This document shows positions 41,513 through 50,662 of a stretch of DNA of 64,000 nucleotides, piece after piece. Within the stretch, counting starts at the first letter, position 1, and the number at the start of each line of letters is the position of its first letter. Source of the DNA: Sphingomonas alpina (lineage in GTDB: Bacteria > Pseudomonadota > Alphaproteobacteria > Sphingomonadales > Sphingomonadaceae); the NCBI RefSeq assembly GCF_014490665.1, contig NZ_CP061038.1, forward strand, positions 3,844,001 to 3,908,000. The letters are read 5' to 3'. Under the pieces are notes generated by a model. That model searched no databases and was not told the origin of the DNA. It saw only the letters and a program-made list of their open reading frames with translations. A program made the position numbers and the translations under genes.

Positions 41513-44208
41513 CCCTCCAACTCCTCCAGTTCCTCCAGCTCCTCCAATGCCGGCAGCGTGAAGCGGAATTCCGCACCGCCACCGATCCGGTCCGTCGCCA
41601 CCAGCTTGCCGCCATGCGCTTCGACGATGCGCCGCGATATCGACAAGCCAATGCCCATGGCGGAGCCCGACTTGGTCGTCGCGAACCGCGCGTACAGTTC
41701 ATCACCGACCGACTTGGGCAAGCCGCGGCCATTATCGCTGACCGAAAGCTCGTTCATGCCATCCGCCACCCGGCGCGAGGCGATGACAATCTCGCGTGCA
41801 CCAGTCGGCTGTTCGCGCAGTGCGTCGACCGCATTGCGCAGGAGATTCACCATCACCTGTTGTACCTGGATACGGTCCGCGAAGACCATGTCGGCGGCAG
41901 GATCGAGGCGATAGCTCAGCTTGATTCCGAACTGGGCGGTGCCGAACAGGACGAGGTCTACTGCCTCACGAACCGTCTTGGTGAGCGATTCGGCACGCAT
42001 TTCCGTCTCGCTCTTGGTGAGGAAGTCGCGCAATCTCCGGATGATTTCGCCCGACCGCAACGTCTGATCTTCGCCCATTTTGAGCAGGTGGGCGACTCGC
42101 GCACTGTCTTCGCCACGTTCGATCGACATGCGCGCCGACGCGAGAAAATTTGCGGTCGCGCTGAGCGGCTGGTTCAGTTCGTGCGCCAGATCTGCCGCGA
42201 CTTCGCTCATCGCGCTTTGACGCGAGATATGGGCAAGTTCGGCGTTGAGCTCGCTCAGCCGTTGCTCCGTGGCGCGCCGGTCGGAGATATCGCGAATAAC
42301 GCCGGTAAACATGCGTTCTCCGCCAAACCAGGCGGCGCCGACATTCAACTCGACCGGAAAGGTCGAACCATCCACGTGCCGGCCGGTCAGTTCGCGGGCG
42401 ACCCCGCCCGCATGCCGCCGCCCCCGATCGGATGGAGGCGCGACCGACTGGCCCTGCACCGCCACGATCAACTCCGGGATCAGCCGTTTGACATCGCTGC
42501 CGATCGCCGCCTTGCTGTCGCAACCGAACATGCGCTCGGCCGCCGCGCTGAAGCTGCGAATCGTGCCGGCCATGTTGAAAACGATCGTCGCGCCCGGAAC
42601 GATATCAATGATGGTTTGCAATTGCTGCGCCGCTTCGCGCTCATTGCGTTCAGTGACATCGATATTGGCCGCGACGACCGAGGCAAGCTGGCCGTTTTCC
42701 TGATAGATCAGCCGGGCAGTCCCCTCGATCGTGCGCATGGTGCCGTCTGGCTGTCTGAAGCGATACTGGAAGGTGATCCGTTCATCGTGATTGGCGGCCG
42801 CCCTCGCGACCGAGTCCATCACCCCCTTCGCATCCTCCGGTTCGACCCGCGCATCCCACTGCGCAAAACTGCCCAGACTGCCGGGTTCCAGGCCCAGCCG
42901 CTGCTCGGACCCGGATGACCATTCGAGTTGCCCGGTCAGGACATTCCAGTCGGATATGCCGAGCTGATAGGCCTCCGCAGCGATCGCGAAGCGCGTTTCA
43001 CTGGCGCGCAGCGCTTCCTCGGCGCGAACGCGATCGGAAATGTCCAGCATCTTGACCACGAACATCGGTTCATGACCGGGGCGTTCAACGACTTGAGTGT
43101 ATTGGAGCAATCGAATCCGCGCTCCGTCGCTGCACCGGACACTCACATCAAGTTCGCCGACCGAAGGCACCCGGGGAACCTCCTCCTCACTCCCTTCCGC
43201 GCTGCGCGGCTGCAGTAACGCCGTCTTGTTTCGGCCGATCGCCTCGGTGGCGGACCAGCCGCAAAGCTGTTCGCAGCCGCGCGACCAATGGACGATTTCA
43301 CCATTGGGTCTGGTCAGAACGATCGCTGCGACATCCAGCGCGTCGGCGATCTCCTGTGACCTGGCCTGTTGACGCACGAGCCGGTCGACGGACAGCCGGA
43401 CCAGCAATCCAACGACGCCGATATTGCAGAGAATGGCGATCATGTCCGTCGTGAGCGGCGATACGTGAAGCGTGGCCGGTACCCAGCGGGCCACGACCAT
43501 CGGCAGGATCGGCAGCAGCACCACCAGCCCGACAAGGGGCCATCGGAGGCGGTTGCGCGCGCGAAAAGGATTCCAGCGCGTTCCCTGGCGCCAAAGCAGG
43601 AAGGCGGAGGCGAGCAATATGTTGGCGAGCGCCGCCGGAAAGGGCGAGATGAGTATCTGCGTGACGCTATCGCGCGCCGGAACGATTGCGAACAGCAGCA
43701 CCATCGAGAACAGGCCGACGCACAGCGACGCGGCAGCGAGCAGATTGGCAAGCCCCGTACTGGTGTTGCCGCGATGCGCCGACAGCAGCAATGCCGTGCT
43801 GAGAAACGCGAATGCGACGATCGAATTCACCGCGGGCGGGTCCCGGAATCCAATGATCTGCATCAACCGGTCTATGGGCTGGCGCGCCTCGACGCCCGAC
43901 AAGCCGCCAACGCCCTGTTCGACGAACGCGAGCAACGCGATCAGGAGAGGGACGCCAAGCAGCAACGGCGCCAGGCGGCGGTCACGCAGGGTTGCAGTGA
44001 ATCCGGCGAAGAGGAACAAATACCCCAGTGCCGCCAGGGGCCACATCGGGTAGCCGGCAATGCCCGCCCCCTGAAGTACCGGCACATCGAACAACCATCC
44101 GGTAAACGCAATACCGCTGATAAGTCCCGCGGCCGTGACAAGGCCGAACACGATCCTCTGCTCTTCGACTGCGGCGTTCGTCCGACGCGCAGCGAGTTGC
44201 CGCTTCAA
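41509..44208 (-). CDS. fixL: membrane PAS histidine kinase, FixL-like oxygen sensor
   Basis: 899 residues from TTG 44208 (GGAAAG 7 nt upstream). About eight N-terminal membrane helices (residues 20-290) are followed by three PAS-type modules (about 300-420, 425-545, 545-665), then HisKA with H676 (ADLAHELNQPLSA) and an HATPase (NDNGRGL-like SVSDNGRGLPKS). In the third PAS, H599 precedes an Arg 6 residues later and DGSTFP 14 residues later, matching the spacing around the heme-ligand His of rhizobial FixL, so heme-based O2 sensing is likely. The membrane part is larger than in classical FixL. The C-terminus ends in an E-E-L repeat. Confidence 0.85.
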   Translation of the reverse strand: MKRQLAARRTNAAVEEQRIVFGLVTAAGLISGIAFTGWLFDVPVLQGAGIAGYPMWPLAALGYLFLFAGFTATLRDRRLAPLLLGVPLLIALLAFVEQGVGGLSGVEARQPIDRLMQIIGFRDPPAVNSIVAFAFLSTALLLSAHRGNTSTGLANLLAAASLCVGLFSMVLLFAIVPARDSVTQILISPFPAALANILLASAFLLWRQGTRWNPFRARNRLRWPLVGLVVLLPILPMVVARWVPATLHVSPLTTDMIAILCNIGVVGLLVRLSVDRLVRQQARSQEIADALDVAAIVLTRPNGEIVHWSRGCEQLCGWSATEAIGRNKTALLQPRSAEGSEEEVPRVPSVGELDVSVRCSDGARIRLLQYTQVVERPGHEPMFVVKMLDISDRVRAEEALRASETRFAIAAEAYQLGISDWNVLTGQLEWSSGSEQRLGLEPGSLGSFAQWDARVEPEDAKGVMDSVARAAANHDERITFQYRFRQPDGTMRTIEGTARLIYQENGQLASVVAANIDVTERNEREAAQQLQTIIDIVPGATIVFNMAGTIRSFSAAAERMFGCDSKAAIGSDVKRLIPELIVAVQGQSVAPPSDRGRRHAGGVARELTGRHVDGSTFPVELNVGAAWFGGERMFTGVIRDISDRRATEQRLSELNAELAHISRQSAMSEVAADLAHELNQPLSATANFLASARMSIERGEDSARVAHLLKMGEDQTLRSGEIIRRLRDFLTKSETEMRAESLTKTVREAVDLVLFGTAQFGIKLSYRLDPAADMVFADRIQVQQVMVNLLRNAVDALREQPTGAREIVIASRRVADGMNELSVSDNGRGLPKSVGDELYARFATTKSGSAMGIGLSISRRIVEAHGGKLVATDRIGGGAEFRFTLPALEELEELEELEG
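41516..41547. repeat. 9-bp tandem repeat at the fixL/fixJ junction
   Basis: Three imperfect copies of CTCCTCCAG (coding E-E-L on the minus strand) end the fixL-like gene and run into the fixJ ribosome site. Each copy carries a GGAGG-like core, so copy number changes would alter the kinase tail and could affect fixJ translation. Confidence 0.6.
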
Positions 44209-44369
44209 ATCTTTGCTTTCCTTTCCGATAGCGCTTCATAGCGGAGTCGAACGCTAACGCTGCAAAGATTTAGAGGCGCGCAGGAATGACCATGGAAGTG
44301 CTATCTGGTCCGAATCGGTCCAATCCTGCGCAAATGGTCCCGGCGAACGCGATCATGGGGCCAGCAAGC

Positions 44370-44723
44370 TCACCCCATCGGTAGGCGCCGCACAACCTCA
44401 CGCCTTGGCCGCCATTCCGTCAGCAAGTCGCTCAATCGCCAGTATAGCAGCGCGCCACCAATGCGCAGGGCATCCCCCGGCGGCATGCGGTGCCGACCGT
44501 CGCCCGATAGCGCCCCCTCGCCTGCCGGCGCGAATTGGGCGGCATGCGACCCGCGCACGACGCGAAAGCCGCTCGGCACGGCCTTCCACTCAGTTGCCGG
44601 CCGCCCCCCGACCGATCGGATCATGTCGCGGCTGCATCGCCGGCACTGGCTGAAGGCAAACCCCTGATTGAGCTGCGCGTCGAGCACCGGGGCGTGGTTT
44701 AACAGATGACAGAGCAGGGACAT
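44370..44723 (-). CDS. conserved small zinc-ribbon-like hypothetical protein
   Basis: 117 residues; ATG 44723 after GAGG. The N-terminal half (MSLLCHLLNHAPV, then GFAFSQCRRCSRDMIRS, then WKAVPSGFRVVRG) matches a small sphingomonad family with CxxC motifs that I recognise but cannot name functionally. The C-terminal half (from about 65) is not family-like. Its first 134 nt overlap the MraZ-like gene in another frame. Confidence 0.6.
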   Translation of the reverse strand: MSLLCHLLNHAPVLDAQLNQGFAFSQCRRCSRDMIRSVGGRPATEWKAVPSGFRVVRGSHAAQFAPAGEGALSGDGRHRMPPGDALRIGGALLYWRLSDLLTEWRPRREVVRRLPMG

Positions 44724-45177
44724 GGAGAACCTCGTTTCCTATATGAGCCATGAGATGATGGGTCGCGAGCGTGATGAGATCGGAGGGGCCTCGCTTGAGG
44801 ACACAAACCAGATCCCAGATCTCGAAGCGTTGCCCAGTGGCGACAAGTAATACCGAGTGCCCGATATGACCGCGCTCGCGCATCAGCGCGGGCATCGCGA
44901 TCATGCCATCCGGCGCGACCAGCGTGGATTCGACAAAGCCATAGGTGCGGCGCAGGCGATGAGCGTCCGACATGCCGCCGGCCTCGTCATCGACCGGGCG
45001 CTGCATCGCATAGCGGCGATCGAACGCAACAAGGCATTGTGCGTCCTCATGCAATCCGATGAAAAGCCTCTGATCCGGTGAGCGGAGTCGGATGGTTTCG
45101 CCGAAGCGAGGCGGCAGCAGGATGTGACCTCCGCCGGTCACGTCACACACAGCGCTGCCGAAAAAAGGTTCGTCCAT
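44590..45177 (-). CDS. orphan MraZ-like protein (AbrB/SpoVT-type DNA-binding fold)
   Basis: 195 residues; ATG 45177 follows GGGGGAT. It has two AbrB-like halves as in MraZ: FFGSAVCDVTGGGHILLPPR at 5-24, and TLVAPDGMIAMPALMRERGH, then GQRFEIWD. MraZ normally heads the cell-division (dcw) cluster; here it is alone, so it is a paralogue. After the FEIWD motif the C-terminus (ITLATHHLMAHIG onward) is unlike MraZ and overlaps the small zinc-ribbon gene, so the true end may differ or the tail may be decayed. Confidence 0.65.
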   Translation of the reverse strand: MDEPFFGSAVCDVTGGGHILLPPRFGETIRLRSPDQRLFIGLHEDAQCLVAFDRRYAMQRPVDDEAGGMSDAHRLRRTYGFVESTLVAPDGMIAMPALMRERGHIGHSVLLVATGQRFEIWDLVCVLKRGPSDLITLATHHLMAHIGNEVLHVPALSSVKPRPGARRAAQSGVCLQPVPAMQPRHDPIGRGAAGN

Positions 45178-45608
45178 TGGTATCCCCCGTTGCCGTCGTG
45201 GCAACATGGTTAACCGAGCTGCGTCGAGTCGCAGAATTCCGTTAATGTACAATCGTGATATTCCGGACCCGTTATACTACGTAGGTCACCTATCCATTGA
45301 ATGGATCCGCCGACTATTGGAGAATAGTCTCGCGGAATCGGTAAGAGCGGCGATCGATATCTCGCATCTCGGGGGTCCGCGCGTAACTATACTGCCGCGC
45401 GTGCTTCCTCATGCGTCAGGCACCGCCTAGGCAGCTGGAGCGAGTGCAAGGCGCAATCCATGTCGCTCGAGCTCCGCCGATCGCCTCTGAGGCGCAGTCG
45501 AGTTACCGCCGTCCAGGTCGCAGTCCGAAAGCGAGGATGGCGCTTGCATCCGGATGGTCGGAGCGGGGTGCGATAACCGATCACACCCCGCTCTGTCGCC
45601 GGCCGCTC
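45178..45608. other. 430-bp region with palindromes and a terminator, no firm gene
   Basis: ATCCATT-G-AATGGAT (45292-45306) is a perfect 15-bp palindrome. TATACT (45273-45278) and CTACGTAG (45278-45285) lie just before it, resembling a promoter with operator. An open frame from ATG 45245 (61 codons, N-terminus M-Y-N-R-D-I-P-D-P) lacks a ribosome site and is only a possibility. A 10-bp hairpin GAGCGGGGTG/CACCCCGCTC (45561-45593, 13-nt loop) lies 16 nt after the TonB-receptor stop and probably ends that transcript. Confidence 0.5.
45561..45593 (-). terminator. hairpin after the second TonB receptor
   Basis: Perfect 10-bp inverted repeat (45561-45570 and 45584-45593) with a 13-nt loop, 15 nt past the receptor stop codon. 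No U tract follows, so it may be a stabilising hairpin or Rho-assisted end. Confidence 0.55.
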
Positions 45609-48428
45609 TCAGAACTTGAAGCGCACGCCAGCGGTATATTGCCGGCCGATCACGTCATAGAGTTGCCGTGCGGTCTGGAACTGATAGCCCGTGAAGGGCG
45701 GGTCGGTGTCCAGCGCATTGGCGATCACGCCGAACAGCGAAACCTTGCCGCCATTGGCGTTCTTGTAGAGCGCCACTTCGCCCGAGATATCGAGATAGAC
45801 GCGGCCCTTCACACTGTCATAGTCAAACGTCACTCCCGGGTCGCGGGTCAGTACACCACCGCTGACGTACCGTCCGGTCAGGCTCAGCCGGTACGCATCA
45901 GTCGAATAGGTCGCGCTGCTTGTGACCTTCCAGCGCGCCGTGCCGCCGACGCCGTCGAGCAAGGGCTGGTCGGTGTTCCCGGCGAAGCGCGTGAGCTCAC
46001 CGCTATCGCCGACAAGATCGAGCTTGTCGGTATAATTGACCAGCGCGTGCAGGTCGAACGATCCGCCGCCGACCCGCATCCGGTATGCCGCTTCGACATC
46101 GACGCCGCGGGTGGTGATCTGCTGGAAATTGACCGGTGCAATCAGGAGCACCGAGATGCGGCCATCGCTGCCTCTAGGCGCGAGCAGGCAGAAGGAGGTC
46201 TGGCCGGCATTGCAGCGGTCCACAATCGACTGAGCCCCAAGCGAACCGATCGCTCCCTTGATCTTGATATCGTAATAATCGATCGACAGGCTGAAACGCG
46301 GCAGGAACGAGGGCGTGAACACGATACCCGCCGTCAACGTATCGGCGCGCTCGGGCTTCAGGAACGGATTACCACCGGACACCGCGTTCACATTGTAGCG
46401 CTGGCCGATCGAGACATCGTTGATCGAGAAGATGAGGGTCTGACCGACCTGGAACAGTTCGTTGATATTGGGCGCGCGAATGTCGCGCGATCGCGTCACA
46501 CGGAACCGCAGCGTGTTGTTGACTGCATAGTTCAGCCCGGCTTTCCAGGTTTCGACCGTGCCCGACGTACTATAGTCGGTGACGCGGCCGGCAATGTCGA
46601 GATCGATATTCTGCGCCCAGCTTTCATCCTTCGCCAGCGGCACGACCAGTTCGCCGAACGCTTCCTTGACCGTGATCCGGCCGGTGTAAGGCTGGGTATT
46701 GCCGACCCGGAAAGCGCGGGCGATCGACAGCGGATCCGAGGTGACGTCCACCGTCTGCTGCCGCCACTGCCCGCCGACCGCGAGTGAAACCGGCCCCGCC
46801 CAGGTCGAGAAGGGCTCGCCGCGGATCGCAAGATCCGCCGTCTGCTGCTTGATTTGCCAATCGCGCACCGAGGTTCCGGTGATGTAGTCGATCGCCTGCT
46901 GCGACGGCGACCCGACGCCGAAGAGATTGAGCGGGACGCAGCCATTGGTCGGATCGGTCTGGGTCGAGCGGCAGACGATGCCGCCGGTCACCGGATTCAC
47001 CACCGCGTCGATCGCCAGCAGCCGCCTGGCGTTGATGACATTGCCCGTGAACAGCGTCCGGTTGTGTGTCCGGCCGTAGGAATAGGAAGCATCGAACGTC
47101 CATGACCCGCCAAGCTTGCCCCGCACGCCGCCGACCGCCTGCCAGGTTTCGGCCTTTTGCTCGATCTTGCCGATGCCATAGTCGAGATTGCCGCGGCCAA
47201 GAGTGAAGCTGTCGAGATTCTGCGCCACCATATCAGCACGCACCGAAGCCGGCAGAAACGCGTTGCTCCTGAGGATGGTAAAATTGTCGTAGCTCGGAAT
47301 CGACGCCTCCGAGAAGGTCGATCGACCATAGTCGATGCTCGCATAGGCTGTGATGTCGTCGGCCAGGTCGAACCTCACCCCGCCATAGGCGCTGCGACGC
47401 TTCAACGGCGTTTCCAGCACATAGGGCGAGGCAAGCGGATCGCCGTCCCCGCCATTCATCGAATTGTCGGGGGTCACCAGCGTGCCGTATCGGAACGGCA
47501 TGGTGGCACCGTTCGGTCCGAATGCGAGGCCGCTCAGCGGCCCGGAGAAGATCGCCCCGCCGGGTGCCGAATTGGACGTTCGCGCATCGTTGACATGCAG
47601 ATACATCGGCGCGCCATTGGTGGCGGTATAGGCAGGGTTGAGAATCACGCCGCGGTTGCCGGCCCAGGCGCGCGAAGAGCCGTTCGCGATGCCACCATTC
47701 TCCGCCATTTCGCCGCCCAGCAGGATATGGCCCCTGCCACCTGCGAAACTCTTGCCGAAGGCGAGCGACGCCAGATAGTTGCGATGGTCGTTGTGATCGG
47801 TGATCCCGCCCTGAATGCTGCCGCGAATGCCCTCCAGCTTGTCGTCGAGCTTGAGGTTCACCACGCCGGCGACCGCATCCGACCCATAAGCCGCCGACGC
47901 ACCGCCGGTCACCACATCCACGCCGCCGATCAGCGCCTGCGGAATCAGATTGGTGTTGACGACCCCCTCCGGCGTTGCCGGGACGTAGCGCTTGCCGTCG
48001 ATCAGGGTCAGCGTGCGGAGATAGGTCAGGCCGCGAAGGTCGAGGAAATTGCCACCCGCCAGTTTGGAAAGATTGCCGACCGACGATGGCGTAACGCTCG
48101 GTTTCAACGCGGGAAGTTGATTCAGGGCATCGGCGAGATTGGAAGCCGAGACGCGGTTCAGATCCGCCGAATCGAGGCTGGTGACCGGGGTTGGAGAAAC
48201 AAAGCCCGGCCGCGCCACCAATGTGCCGGTGACGATGATGTCCTCCGTCGTGGCGGCGTCATCCGGAACGTCCCCCGCAGTGGCAAGCGTTTCGGACGCA
48301 GTCTGCGCCAAGGCGTGCGGCGCCGAGACCAGCGCCAGGCCGGCGGTCGCGAAAAGCAGAGTCTTGAGGCGCTGGCGCGGCGCGATGAAAAGCCCGGTCG
48401 CACCTTTCGAGATCGCTCGGTCTAACAT
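45609..48428 (-). CDS. TonB-dependent receptor (large)
   Basis: 939 residues; ATG 48428 with GGGAAGGGG upstream. After an extended N-terminus, a signal segment (LLFATAGLALVSAPHALAQ) and a TonB-box-like EDIIVTGTL lead to the plug (VTGGASAAYGSDAVAGVVNL, a typical hallmark of the receptor subclass with LIDGKRYV). The barrel ends TAGVRFKF. It is divergent from a Tat-exported serine hydrolase across a 364-bp region, so the pair may handle one substrate, for example a peptide or ester ligand cleaved in the periplasm (inference). Confidence 0.95.
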   Translation of the reverse strand: MLDRAISKGATGLFIAPRQRLKTLLFATAGLALVSAPHALAQTASETLATAGDVPDDAATTEDIIVTGTLVARPGFVSPTPVTSLDSADLNRVSASNLADALNQLPALKPSVTPSSVGNLSKLAGGNFLDLRGLTYLRTLTLIDGKRYVPATPEGVVNTNLIPQALIGGVDVVTGGASAAYGSDAVAGVVNLKLDDKLEGIRGSIQGGITDHNDHRNYLASLAFGKSFAGGRGHILLGGEMAENGGIANGSSRAWAGNRGVILNPAYTATNGAPMYLHVNDARTSNSAPGGAIFSGPLSGLAFGPNGATMPFRYGTLVTPDNSMNGGDGDPLASPYVLETPLKRRSAYGGVRFDLADDITAYASIDYGRSTFSEASIPSYDNFTILRSNAFLPASVRADMVAQNLDSFTLGRGNLDYGIGKIEQKAETWQAVGGVRGKLGGSWTFDASYSYGRTHNRTLFTGNVINARRLLAIDAVVNPVTGGIVCRSTQTDPTNGCVPLNLFGVGSPSQQAIDYITGTSVRDWQIKQQTADLAIRGEPFSTWAGPVSLAVGGQWRQQTVDVTSDPLSIARAFRVGNTQPYTGRITVKEAFGELVVPLAKDESWAQNIDLDIAGRVTDYSTSGTVETWKAGLNYAVNNTLRFRVTRSRDIRAPNINELFQVGQTLIFSINDVSIGQRYNVNAVSGGNPFLKPERADTLTAGIVFTPSFLPRFSLSIDYYDIKIKGAIGSLGAQSIVDRCNAGQTSFCLLAPRGSDGRISVLLIAPVNFQQITTRGVDVEAAYRMRVGGGSFDLHALVNYTDKLDLVGDSGELTRFAGNTDQPLLDGVGGTARWKVTSSATYSTDAYRLSLTGRYVSGGVLTRDPGVTFDYDSVKGRVYLDISGEVALYKNANGGKVSLFGVIANALDTDPPFTGYQFQTARQLYDVIGRQYTAGVRFKF

Positions 48429-48792
48429 GGTTACCCCTTCCCATTATGATGGTCCTGCCCGGCATTCTTCTTACCGGACTCGTTCCGACAGGAATGCTCT
48501 GAGCCAGCATTCTTCTCCACAGGGAAATTTATGTCAAGAAATTGCAGTAATTTCTCTAATTAGGATTTTTATAGAAATTCTGAAAAACGAAACTGCCCAA
48601 CAATCACGAGCGGTCATGCCGCGGGAAACGGGCTTGGCAGGAACCGGTCACTGCGCAATTAGAACCAGCACGCTCCAGCATTGGTCACAGCGGCTCCGCC
48701 TGCCAAAAACCGCGCCCTTGCCCGATTTGGCTACATGTGAGATCGATGCACAAGAATCCTGTGTGGGATAAAATATACCTAGGAGAAAATTG
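48429..48792. other. divergent promoter region between TonB receptor and serine hydrolase
   Basis: No gene. It holds the AT-rich palindrome at 48537-48555, a related half-site AGAAATTCT near 48576, and an AT-rich stretch (GATAAAATATACC, about 48766-48778) that could be the -10 region for the hydrolase just before its AGGAG. The middle (48600-48740) shows nothing recognisable. Confidence 0.5.
48537..48555. promoter_or_regulatory. 19-bp perfect palindrome, candidate operator
   Basis: AGAAATT-GCAGT-AATTTCT, arms of 7 with a 5-nt spacer, 109 bp upstream of the TonB-receptor start. Adjacent AT-rich half-sites suggest a cluster of binding sites controlling the divergent pair. No regulator gene is adjacent. 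Confidence 0.5.
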
Positions 48793-50493
48793 ATGGGCGT
48801 GAACAGGCGGGATTTGCTCGGAATAGCGGTGATCGGTAGCGTGGCGGCGACCTTGCCCGCCAGGGCAAGCGGGGCAAAGACGTCCACGAAACCTGCTACA
48901 CTTGCGATCCGCAACAAGGCTGGCCGCGACTATGGCGAAGCGCTGGAGCGGTTGCGTGACTATGCTGCCGCCGAACTCGATGCGATCGGCCTGCCCGGCA
49001 TGACGATCAGCGTCGTCGATGCCGACGGTTTCACGGCTTCGCTCAGCGTCGGCTGGTCGGATGTCGACAAACGCTTGCCGGTGACGCCCGGTCAGCTTTT
49101 CCAGATCGGATCGATCAGCAAGTCGATCAGCGGGCTATGGCTGCATGCCGCGCAGGACAAGGGATTGATCGATCTTTCCGCGCCGGTTTCGCGCTATCTG
49201 GCCGGCGTGCCGCTGCCCGCCCAGACGATGACGGTGCAGCAATTGCTCAACCATGCCGGCGGCCTCGCGCATGATGCACCGGTCTTTCCGCGCACGCCCG
49301 ACGGAAAACTGTGGACCGGCTTCAAGCCGGGCGCGCGAATGTCCTACAGCAATATCGGATACGCGATGCTTGGGCTGATCATCGGCAATGTTTCCGGAAA
49401 GCCGCATTTCCGGGCACTCGAAGACGATGTCCTGAAACCCTTGGGAATGACGGGCGCCACCGCGCATATCCGCACCGCCGATCGCGATCGTTATGCCATG
49501 GGCTATGTGCCGATCCGCGAGGATGGCGTGGCGATGAGCCGCGCCGCACTGATCCCCGGCCCATGGACCGAATCGGACAATGCGGCCGGTGCCGTCGCAG
49601 CGTCGGCCGACGGCATGGCGGGGTATCTACGTTATCTACTCGCGCTCGGCGCGGGCAAGGGCGGGCCGCTGATGTCCGATGCTGCGGCGAAGAAGATGCT
49701 CGCCGATGATATCACCAGCAGCGAATTTGGGTCCGATGCACGGTATGCCAGCGGTATTGCGACCGTGCAGATCGATGGCAAGCCTGCCCTGCACCATACC
49801 GGGGGTATGACGCTCTTTTCATCGGCTTTTCATGCCGATCCCGTCGCGGGCGTCGCCTGCTTCGCCAGCGTCAATGGGCGGCTGATCTCCTATCGACCGC
49901 GGTTGACCACGATCTACGCCATTCAGCTCATGCGCGCCGTCGTTGCGGGCACGGCGCTGCCGCCGCCGCCCGATCCGATCGGGTTCCGCCGCGTGCCGAC
50001 GCCGGAACGCTATGCCGGCACTTTTGTCGGGCCCGAAGGCCGCTCGGTCACGCTGCGCGCCACTGGCGCCGGATTGGTGCTGGCGGACAAGAATGGGGAG
50101 GGCCGGATCGAGCTCTCCGGCAAGGATTCCCTGGCCACGGATCATCCGGGCTATGCGGCGCACCAGCTCGATTTCGAAGGCGCCAAGGCCGACCGCTTCT
50201 GGTGGGGCGACACATTGTTCGGCCGTGATGCGGCGCCGCCGCAGCCCATAGCCGTTGCAGCGCTCAAGCCCCTCGCCGGAGACTATAGCTCAAGCGACGG
50301 CACGTTCGTGGTCCTGGCACGCGGCGGCACGCTCGTTGCCGAGGGGGCGGGCGAATTTGTCCGGCGACCCGGCGGCTTCTGGTCTCCCAAGGAGGATGTC
50401 GGCGGTGTCACGCGAGTCTGGTTCGACGGGGCGGTGAACGGCGTTCCGTCGCGGCTGATCTTCTGCGGGATGGATTTCATACGGATCACCTGA
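48793..50493 (+). CDS. Tat-exported serine hydrolase, beta-lactamase family
   Basis: 566 residues; ATG 48793 with AGGAG 7 nt upstream. The twin-arginine signal NRRDLLGIAVIGSVAATLPA is at residues 4-23. The beta-lactamase-class-C-like domain (about 50-380) has S107-x-x-K110 (GSISKSISG), Y-S-N in MSYSNIGYAMLG, and HHTGG as the third motif. A C-terminal beta-rich region (about 400-566) resembles the lipocalin-like tails of D-aminopeptidase/esterase relatives. It acts in the periplasm. Paired with the divergent TonB receptor. Substrate unknown (peptide or ester). Confidence 0.88.
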   Translation: MGVNRRDLLGIAVIGSVAATLPARASGAKTSTKPATLAIRNKAGRDYGEALERLRDYAAAELDAIGLPGMTISVVDADGFTASLSVGWSDVDKRLPVTPGQLFQIGSISKSISGLWLHAAQDKGLIDLSAPVSRYLAGVPLPAQTMTVQQLLNHAGGLAHDAPVFPRTPDGKLWTGFKPGARMSYSNIGYAMLGLIIGNVSGKPHFRALEDDVLKPLGMTGATAHIRTADRDRYAMGYVPIREDGVAMSRAALIPGPWTESDNAAGAVAASADGMAGYLRYLLALGAGKGGPLMSDAAAKKMLADDITSSEFGSDARYASGIATVQIDGKPALHHTGGMTLFSSAFHADPVAGVACFASVNGRLISYRPRLTTIYAIQLMRAVVAGTALPPPPDPIGFRRVPTPERYAGTFVGPEGRSVTLRATGAGLVLADKNGEGRIELSGKDSLATDHPGYAAHQLDFEGAKADRFWWGDTLFGRDAAPPQPIAVAALKPLAGDYSSSDGTFVVLARGGTLVAEGAGEFVRRPGGFWSPKEDVGGVTRVWFDGAVNGVPSRLIFCGMDFIRIT

Positions 50494-50576
50494 AGAGGCG
50501 CCTGCTTCCGATGGAGCGCCGGGCGAATGGATGGAACCGGCTATTCGCCACCAACAGCGCGATCACAAAGGGTGAT

Positions 50577-50610
50577 GAGCACGCTGTGATCGCACGGTCA
50601 CAGCGTGCTC
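50577..50610. terminator. 13-bp perfect hairpin between convergent genes
   Basis: GAGCACGCTGTGA (50577-50589) and TCACAGCGTGCTC (50598-50610) with an 8-nt loop. It follows the serine hydrolase and faces the DUF1080 gene. There is no T tract; a bidirectional transcription end is likely. The rest of the 50494-50843 gap holds only a possible gene remnant. Confidence 0.6.
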
Positions 50611-50662
50611 CATGCCTGATCCGGATCGGGATGCGCGCACTGCCGGGTCGCCCACCAAGCCC

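Noticed and set aside
47157..48425. 422-codon open frame antisense to the second TonB receptor
   Set aside because: Same reasoning; it mirrors the receptor and ends at its start.
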